From assembly GCA_039545355.1 (NCBI GenBank), contig BCJJ01000088.1, positions 1 through 24,585 on the forward strand: a stretch of 24,585 nucleotides of DNA, read 5' to 3'. Position 1 is the stretch's first letter. The number at the start of each line of letters is the position of its first letter. Below the pieces are notes generated by a model. That model had not been told where the DNA came from. It saw only the letters and a list, made by a program, of their open reading frames with translations, and made no database searches. Shown here in pieces: positions 17,890 to 24,585 of the stretch. The stretch comes from Trichosporon coremiiforme (lineage: Eukaryota; Basidiomycota; Tremellomycetes; Trichosporonales; Trichosporonaceae). The position numbers and the translations under genes are program-made.

Positions 17890-19571
17890 TCCCCTCCTCC
17901 CACGAGCGAGTGGGCGCTCGTTACGAAGGAAGACACGCGCAAGATTGACGTTTGCGTTTGCGTCCGCATAGATTGGACCCGGGAAAGTGTGAGTTTCCAT
18001 CGTTTCTGGGAGAGGATACTGGTCAATGTATACTTCTCCTGGGGTCGTGTCTGAGAGAAGTTGTCGGGAGGAGCGTATGGCCCGGAGCGTGTACGAGGGG
18101 AAGCAGGAGTGTGGCCGGCGCACGATGTGCACCCACCTACCCATCTGTTCTTGGCAGCGACGTTTGGCGAAAGTGCGTGCACTCTGACCCTGTTGCTTTG
18201 TTTGGAGGCAGAGTTGGTCCGGGGCCGGAAATCGGGAAGCGGCCTGAGTTCTGCGTATCTCCACCTGACGTCTGACCTTGCTTCTGTCTAGCAACGAGGG
18301 TCGCTTGTTCAGATTGCGTCAGCACCTTCTCTCAACTACACTCCACAGCGCCCACAACGTTGTCCCGCTTTGGGGAAGGTGTGCCTCCATGGACCGGGTC
18401 ACTGGGTCACCAGACTGCTGGGTCACTGTGTCAACTGGCGCGTTGATCATCAGGTTAGTGTGTTGGTGTGGTGAGCACGCGAACCCGACCCACACCGACC
18501 CACAGCGGCCCAAAATCTAACCCTGACCGGTCCGTGGTGGGGCGAGAAGCCGCATGCTGCTCCCTCAGCCAGAGATGTCGATACCGAGATGCAGGAGCTG
18601 ACTCCGCCAGAAGCACGCACTACCCCTTCCCCGCACCGTCTACCTCCACCTCCCACACTCCCATCACCCGGCACCCATCTTCCACAACGCTCCCCTCTAA
18701 TATCTCCCGACCACGCTCCGCGCCCCCGCTCAGCTTCCCGGCTCGCTTGCGATATCGGCGCGCTCCACACTCAGCATTCCCCGTAACTTCCCATCGATCA
18801 GACTAATGGTAGCTCAGTGCATAAGCTTATGCTCTCGTTGATTCTCGTGGGAGACCGGTGTCTGCTCCTTGCTCCCTACAACTGCCCTCCACATCTCCCG
18901 CCACACGGACTCTGTACATGATCCCAGCTAGCTCCAATGCATCCACGGCTTCGGTATGCTCCCGTAGCCCCTACTATGCCAACTGTACTCTCAACTCCCT
19001 CACCTTGTCCCCAGCTATGCTTCCAGCATCCTGCAGCTGCACGACGGCTGCAACGTGCGACTGTGATACGGGTGTGCTGCTTGTTCATGCTGTACTATGG
19101 TGCGAATGACGCCATGGCGCCGCGAGAGGGCCGTTGCTGCCGATCTCCAGGTACGATGGCCACCTCCCCGTGCCCGTTGCGCCGTCGCGGCGTAGAGCAC
19201 AAGGCACACGCGGCCGGCGAGTATTAGGCTCCAGGCCGCGTCCAAGCATAGAACAGAAAGCCTCCGCTCATGCATACATGGCTGCCGAGATGAGAGAGGC
19301 ATGCAGGACGGAGCCTGCAAGCTCGCAGGCGGGCGGGGGGACGCGGCTTTGGGCATATCTTGGGCACGGTAGCGGTGCACCAGACTGTCACCGGCACCAT
19401 CTCGCACCGCCACCAGTGCACGTTGGCACGCTACCAGATGCACCGTTGTGCCAAGCGCAAGCAAGCTCGCCCTGGTTGCGCCGAGGTCGAAACATGCTCC
19501 CCGCCGGACCTGCTGCCCACCGTTTCTCACTCTCCAGCCGCCGGCAGACTACGCCGGCTGTACCGGCCGCA
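17890..19571. other. Intergenic between convergent genes, 1.68 kb, no supported gene
   Basis: This lies between the 3' ends of the Shp1-like and GPALPP1-like genes and is long for a tail-to-tail spacer. ORFs are short, lack ATG starts or have unusual codon use. Three GGGTCAC motifs cluster at 18398-18427. A stretch near 18808 resembles a tRNA box A but lacks the rest of a tRNA. No gene is claimed. Confidence 0.4.
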
Positions 19572-20956
19572 CTACAGGTACGCGCCGCTCTTGCCGTGGC
19601 CGAAGCGGTCGCCGAGGTTGCGTGCCTCCTTGATCTTCTTCTCGCGCTGCTCCTCGCTCAGCATACCGCCGACGCCGAGCATAGAGTCGCGGTCCCAGAT
19701 GACCTCGGGCTCGTCTGTTTTGGACTTCTTTGCCTTGTGCTGGTCCATGAGGGAAGGCCCGCGCGTGGTCTGTACATCAGCTATCTGCCAAGATATGGGG
19801 GATGGGGTCTTGAGTGTCAGAGTATGCCAAAAGCAAGTCAAAGTCAGCCGCGCATGCAGCATGCGAACCGGCGCGTAGTTGGGCACCGGTCGTCCGGCTC
19901 ACGAGCTAGAGTTACGGTCCCGGAATCTTGAGCACCTGCAAAGTATTTCCAACAGGAGTTTCTGCTTGTGTGCATGTGCGTGACGGAGGAAGGCACACTG
20001 CCACAAAGGGGATGTTCACTTACCGCATGCTGCTGGACGCCTTGCCTGATTGCGTCATCGCGTTCGCGCGCTCGCTTCCGATCGAGATCTTCCGGCCTGG
20101 ACCGCGATGACCCTCCTTCACGGAGGCGCTTCTCGCGCTCAGCAGGCGTCTCGGTCCACTCGCGCTGACCATCGATGTCGGTGTCCGCCTTGGCACTCTT
20201 CTGGAACGTCGTCGGGCGTTTCCGCGGATCGAGGCTGGCCAGACTGCCTCCCGTCGGCGGGGCAAGCATCCACTCGTCGCGCTGCGTCACTTTCTTCTCC
20301 TCGGCTTTCGGAGCGGCAGCCATGCGCGCCTCACGCTCCCTAAACAGCTCAGCGGCACTCTTCTCGGGCCCCGCTGAGGAGTCCACGAAGTCCGACAACT
20401 TGGGTCCCACCTCGTCGTCTGAACTTTCATCCTCCTCGGGATAGGCAGGCGGCCTCACTGGGTGGACACTTGACTTTACGCTTTCATCCCCTTGTCCAGG
20501 ACGCGGTGGGCCGATTGGGCCCGCAGATCCCCTGGAAGGGCCCGGAGCGCGTGACGAACCAACAGGCTCAGCCCTGGCAGGTCCAACAGTCCTGGTGGGC
20601 GATCGAGACCTCACTGTTCCAGGCAATTGCGGCCCCGCTTGACGCGATGTTGCTTGAGACCCGATAGCACGTGATACCCCGGCGTGATTCGATCGGGAAG
20701 GTGATCTTCCAGATTCGCGAGATGGCGAGCGCGCACCAGGTGGGGTGCGGCTGCGACTCCGGCTGTTTCTAGAAGGTAGCGAAGGCCCTACATTTGCCTG
20801 CTGCTTTTGCTGTCGCATTTTGGCGAGGTGAGGGGGAAGGCTCGGACCGAAATCTTGATCTTGATCTTCTTCTACGGCATTTCCGGAGTCGTCATCAGCT
20901 GTCGGTGGGTCGGCTTGCTGTTGGAGATGCGGTGGGAGCTGGGGACCGATCGGCAT
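19572..20956 (-). CDS. GPALPP1-like protein with C-terminal DUF3752 domain
   Basis: Two exons, 20956-20024 (311 codons) and 19769-19572 (65 residues plus stop), joined across a 254-nt intron that starts GTAAGT and ends GCTGATG-TACAG, phase 0. The product is 376 residues. The N-terminus begins MPIGPQLPPHL and repeats the family motif: GPSLPPHL (38-44), GPSLPS (57-62), GPQLPG (108-113), and weaker GPPRPG and GPKLSD. An Arg/Ser-rich tract (64-90) lies between copies. R226-D-E-W-M-L-A-P-P is the conserved entry to the DUF3752 region, which continues through SLMDQHKAKK and WDRDSM to the typical end, ARNLGDRFGHGKSGAYL. The family is widespread in eukaryotes, poorly characterised and probably nuclear. 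The intron is much longer than its neighbours' introns, so a small unrecognised exon inside it is possible. Confidence 0.85.
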
Positions 20957-23521
20957 GGTTCGCTATCGGTAGGGTGGGGAAGACGCCGAGGCTCGAGGTT
21001 GCGCGCGGAGCAGAAATGGGACTGGGCCTTGGCGAGCGAGCGGGCTTGCGTGCGGTATGGGAATGCCGAGCGTGGTAAGGGCCAGAATGGGCCGGGTTGT
21101 GCGTTTTAGTTGTGATGTGGTAATCGGTGCGAATGGATCGAGGTTGAGAACGGTTGTCAAAACAAAGTTGAGTTGCGTCACTGTTGCTGGGTGGACGAAT
21201 TTGGTTCCGCGCGCCAATCTCACTCTGAAGCTGCTGCGCGGGCAAAGGCTGGGTGGGCTGGAAGGATCAAAGGAATGGTCGAGGAAGGCACAACGAAGGC
21301 ACCTCCGCCCACATCTTCGTCTCCCTGCATCTGCAGCGCTGCAAGGGCTGTAGTCAGGCGGCCTCGGGTCACTCACCATCGTTTTGGCTTTGCCAATGAC
21401 TAGAGCCCAAACATCGGCTGAGCCTCCGAGCACGAGAATCGTGATCACCGCTACCGGGCCTGCAGGATCAAGACACCCTAGTCGGGCGGGCGGCTAGCTG
21501 TCTGCGCACGGGCAGCGGCTTCTCTTGCGACAGCACAGTCGACGACCAAAGCCTAGCACGCCCGCAGACCGAGCGCAACAGCTGACAGCAGATCTGCGTT
21601 GGGTGGAGGTGGAGGGATCGAGGAACCCATGACTCCGGTATGGGACGTGATGCAATTCATTCGGCAAGGGCGAGTTGGATACCAGCAACACCCGGATACC
21701 CAGGTAAGCTCAGCGATCTGAGTATGCTCTGCGTTAGCCGTGACTTGTCCAGATTCATGGGACGGAGGAGATGATGAAGCGAGGCCGGCGCCAAATGTCT
21801 GGCAGGGTGGAAGGGAGTGCGTGTGTCCCGGGTACAAACGTCTGACGAGTGTCAGAGTGCGACCCACTGCGATGTTGCCTGCGTTGTATGCGAGCAGGCC
21901 GTTTCACGTGAACTTTGCGTTTAAGCTTCTCCCGTTCTGAGCGCTGTCTGAGCGATGAAACGGCGTGAGAGCAGCCCATAAACGTTCTATGCTTGTCGAA
22001 CCGTATCAAAGGGCCGGAGGGGAAGTGTTCTCATTCCTTCCTGGTGCAGTGCGTACTCCTTCTCGTCTGTTCCCCCCTTGTGGACCCATCCAACAGATTG
22101 TCCTCATCGTGCGCTTGTTGCGCCTACCTCTTGGGGCAAAAGGAATGCCGAGGTACACGGCTGACCCAACAGAGTGTTGTCAGCGAGTCGGGGCTTTCGC
22201 ACCATTACCTAGCGTCTACCCGCCAGGTCCGGCTGGGCCTGGAGAATCGCGAAACCTAAGAGTTGAAGCATCTCGTGAAGAGCCGCTTGAGTGGTTAGTC
22301 CGAGTGGTGGGACCTGCGCCAGCATCCAGGGAAGCAGGGTATGCTGTAGCCACCGGCTCCAACTTTATCGCCCTGCCGTCACCGTATCGTCGTGCGGTCG
22401 GGGTGGCTGCCGTCATCCGCCGTCATCAAGCTGTCGCAGCTGCGAGCTGGGGTCCGTTTCACGCAACGCATAAGGCATGATCTCCCTGTACCGGTCACAA
22501 GTGCCCACATCAGCGTGATCTGGGCTGAGCCTACTCCCTTTCCGCTGGGTGTCCCAAGATACGGGCGCCGCCAAGTTCACACACCGCGGCCGCCCGTTCT
22601 CTGGTAACCAGGGTATTGGGTTTGGCTGGTTGCGCTGGTGGCCTCGTGTTGCTCTGGACCCGGCGAGGTCGGTTGTCGACGGTCCGGGATGACTGGATTA
22701 CTCTGGATTTCAAAACACGAGATTAATTGTGTCGCATAACGAGACGCTATAGTGCGCAATACATTGGGGCATGACTACTGATGAGGGTTAGTGGGGTACG
22801 GTGCAAGCGTGCACACCACCTGCGTCCGTTTCATAACGTATTCGCACTACTTCGGTCCAGGAACCAGCAATCCGGGACGTCCAGCTGAACTCAAGGCGAC
22901 CAGCGACCCGCGAGACCGCATGACCGCAACACGTACCACGCTGCCCATTACGTTTCATACCGTCGTGAGGGCAACTCTGGCGCCGCGCTCTACGCTTCTC
23001 ACCGCATATCGCGGCGAGATACGCACGATACGCAACTAGCCTCGTCGCGCTCGTGCTTCGGCATCGTGCCCAACACCGCGGTTTCAACATCGTTTCCTCT
23101 GCATGTTAGCCCCTCGAAGCCACAGACGCTAAGCTCTAAGCTGCGGTGAGCATCCCCACACCGATGTGAGCATCGTGCCGTCGAGGTCGCGGTGCTGCCG
23201 CCCGACAAGAGGCACTTCGTCTGCACGGGTAGCGAGTGTGGCAGCAGGTGGGAACTGCGACAGCGATGGCCGCCGCTGCTGCTGCGCTGCCAGCACGTCT
23301 GCCGTCATCCTGCGTCAGTTGGGCATCATGCCATCTCATCGAAATATATAAGCAAGACATCTGGACAGCCTCTTCCTATCTCGTCAGCACACTTTCTCTC
23401 AACTTTGTTACTACTTGTACTACACTCTTTCCCCTTTCACCTCGGACATTCGGTGAAGGACACCCAGTTGTTTTCTCTTCTCTCTTTCTCCCTTCGTGTC
23501 TAAGTGAAGACCAACAACATC
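20957..23521. other. Intergenic, 2.57 kb, promoters at both ends, no supported gene between
   Basis: The region separates the divergent GPALPP1-like and secreted-protein genes and is AT-richer than the genes. Intron-like segments occur at 21704-21752 (plus, GTAAGC to CCAG) and 21348-21376 (minus, GTGAGT to ACAG), which hints at unannotated transcripts. The longest ORF (21965-22480, plus) lacks an early ATG and the local codon bias. A TATA box lies at 23345-23351, followed by a pyrimidine-rich leader of the last gene. Confidence 0.4.
23345..23351 (+). promoter_or_regulatory. TATA box of secreted repeat-protein gene
   Basis: TATATAA lies 177 nt before the ATG at 23522, with a long C/T-rich leader between them, a configuration typical of highly expressed fungal genes. 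Confidence 0.55.
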
Positions 23522-24585
23522 ATGCGTTACGAGCTCGCCGTTTCGCTTTTCATGGCCCTGGCGGCCCTCGGTGCGCCCGCTGCTCCCGTCCAGGAGCGCG
23601 ACGACGCTGCTTCGCCCACCGCCTTCGCGGAGCTCGTCACCCCCGGCGACCACGCTCAGAACCTCTGCGACGGCAAGGATAACTGCAAGACCGCCGTTAA
23701 CGACGACAAGGGCTGCCGCATCGTCTGGGGCCACGGCTCGTTCCCCACCGGCATCACCGTTCCCGAGCACAAGGACACCTCCGACCTCTGCGGCAAGCTC
23801 CCCAACTGCCGCACCGTCTCGGTCGGCGACGGCTCGTGGAAGATCGAGTGGGGCGGCGCCTGGAAGCCTACCCCCACGGGACCCATCACTCGCCCTACTA
23901 CTCCTCCCAACCTCTGTGACGGCAAGCAGAACTGCAAGACCGTCCAGAACGACGAGCACGGCTGGAAGATCACCTGGGGCTACTCCAACTCCTGGGGCTG
24001 GTCTGGCAAGTGGGGCCACGGCCCCATCCAGACCGGCGGTGTCGGCGGCGGATCTGGCGGCGGTGGTGGTGGTGGCGGCGGTGGTGGTGGCGGCGGCGGC
24101 GGCTCCAACAACGGAGGAGGCGGCGGCGGCGGTGGTGGTGGCGGCGGCGGCGGTGAGTACACACCTCGTCGGGGGGATCTCGAGTGGTGCAAGTGGAGGT
24201 CTCGGTGAATAACCGTGACTGTTGCCCAAATCACCGAGATAGCGAACCTCGTCCGGATCCGCGTTTCGAAACGTACCCGCTAACGTACAGGCTCTGGAGG
24301 CGGCAACAATAACGGAGGAGGCGGCGGTGGTGGCGGCGGCGGCGGCGGCGGTGGCGGCAACGGCGGTGGCAATGGCCACGGTCACGGAAACGGAAACGGT
24401 GACGGCCACGGCCACGGCTCCAACGCTGGTTCCGCCACTGGCTCTGGCAGCCCCACTTCCGGCGGCTCTGGTCCCTCTGGCTCCGGCGCCCCCACCTCGG
24501 GCGGCTCTGGCCCCTCTGGCTCTGGCGCTCCCACCTCGGGCGGCTCTGGCCCCTCTGGCTCTGGCGCTCCCACCTCGGGCGGCTC
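23522..24585 (+). CDS. Secreted Gly/His-rich protein with three C-x5-C / W-x-I-x-W-G modules; 3' end beyond window
   Basis: Exon 1 is 23522-24152. Exon 2 starts at 24291 after a 138-nt intron (GTGAGT to GCTAACG-TACAG, phase 1) and runs off the window. A signal peptide is clear: MRYELAV then a hydrophobic core to about residue 21. Three modules follow at 47-70, 88-111 and 130-153: L-C-(D)-G-K-x-x-N-C-K/R-T, a short acidic stretch, then W-K-I-x-W-G. Each has a C-x5-C pair. In the first module the Trp of the last block is replaced by Cys (C65), giving seven Cys in all. After a Trp/Gly segment (WGYSNSWGWSGKWGHGP) come polyglycine tracts interrupted by SNN and GNNN, an HGHGNGNGDGHGHG stretch, and 13-residue Gly/Ser/Pro/Thr repeats. 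It is probably a cell-wall or extracellular protein. I do not recognise the module as a named domain. Confidence 0.8.
24035..24370 (+). repeat. Polyglycine-coding tract split by an intron
   Basis: GGN codons run almost uninterrupted from 24035 to 24152 and again from 24291 to about 24370. The 138-nt intron at 24153-24290 falls inside the tract. Both halves contain an Asn-Asn interruption after a Ser, so they look like copies of one unit. The tract is likely to vary in length between strains. Confidence 0.7.
24461..24585 (+). repeat. 39-nt tandem repeat (13 residues)
   Basis: Copies lie at 24461-24499, 24500-24538 and 24539-24577, with a partial fourth at 24578-24585 cut by the window end. 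Copies 2 and 3 are identical. Copy 1 differs at three third-codon positions and encodes the same peptide, GGSGPSGSGAPTS. Repeats of this kind are common in fungal wall proteins. Confidence 0.9.

Noticed and set aside
17671..18294. 207-residue open frame on the minus strand
   Set aside because: It overlaps the last UBX exon and intron of the Shp1-like gene in antisense and has no domain or sensible start.
18800..18875. tRNA-like segment with GGTAGCTCAGT
   Set aside because: It resembles a tRNA D-arm (box A), but the expected box B (GGTTCGA) is absent and no acceptor stem or five-base-pair anticodon stem can be formed.
18858..19109. Short Cys/Ser/Thr-rich open frame on the plus strand
   Set aside because: The frame starts at GTG, its first ATG leaves about 63 residues, and there is no signal peptide or promoter to support a small secreted protein.
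21965..22480. 171-residue open frame on the plus strand
   Set aside because: It begins at a GTG, its first ATG is 24 nt in, its codon use lacks the G/C third-position bias of neighbouring genes, and no domain is seen.
23420..24415. 331-residue open frame on the minus strand
   Set aside because: It is antisense to the secreted-protein gene. Its Ala/Thr runs are the complement of polyglycine codons, and it crosses the promoter and intron of the true gene.

Overview
The window reads as nuclear DNA of a basidiomycete yeast, most likely a tremellomycete and perhaps Trichosporonales. This placement is inferred from general features, not from a marker gene. The evidence is GC-rich coding sequence with G/C-biased third positions, many tiny GT-AG introns (mostly 32-38 nt) with CTGAC or CTAAC branch sites close to the acceptor, TATA boxes about 175 nt upstream of start codons, and a fungal protein set. 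No rRNA, convincing tRNA, transposon, CRISPR array or prokaryotic operon is visible.

Layout, left to right. (1) 1-3983, minus: the 5' part of a very large coiled-coil, golgin-like gene with 15 exons and 14 introns visible, running off the left edge. Many exons are duplicated coiled-coil modules. (2) 4503-5936, minus: an intronless FHA-domain protein of Tos4/Plm2 type, with an MCB-like ACGCGT upstream. (3) 6419-13166, plus: three diverged F-box-like paralogues, one of about 380 residues, one with a 520-residue disordered N-terminal extension, and one broken by a single in-frame TAG inside the F-box. (4) 13300-16289, minus: a SANT plus histone-fold protein resembling Rrn5 of the RNA polymerase I upstream activation factor, with a very acidic tail. 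(5) 16633-17889, plus: a Shp1/p47-type Cdc48 cofactor (SHP boxes, SEP, UBX) in five exons, divergent from the Rrn5-like gene across a 343-nt shared promoter holding a CCAAT/CACGTG composite. (6) 19572-20956, minus: a GPALPP1/DUF3752 protein in two exons. (7) 23522 to the right edge, plus: the 5' part of a secreted Gly/His-rich protein with three copies of a short C-x5-C / W-x-I-x-W-G module, polyglycine tracts and a 39-nt tandem repeat.

The genes do not form a pathway. They are a typical mixture of housekeeping genes (golgin, Pol I factor, Cdc48 cofactor, GPALPP1, cell-cycle FHA factor) and fast-evolving lineage genes (F-box family, secreted repeat protein). The most notable signals are the exon-duplication architecture of the golgin-like gene, the in-frame TAG in an otherwise open F-box gene, the apparently undescribed secreted repeat module, and places where splicing needs unusual acceptors. 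About 7 kb is intergenic, the largest stretch being 20957-23521, where no gene could be supported.
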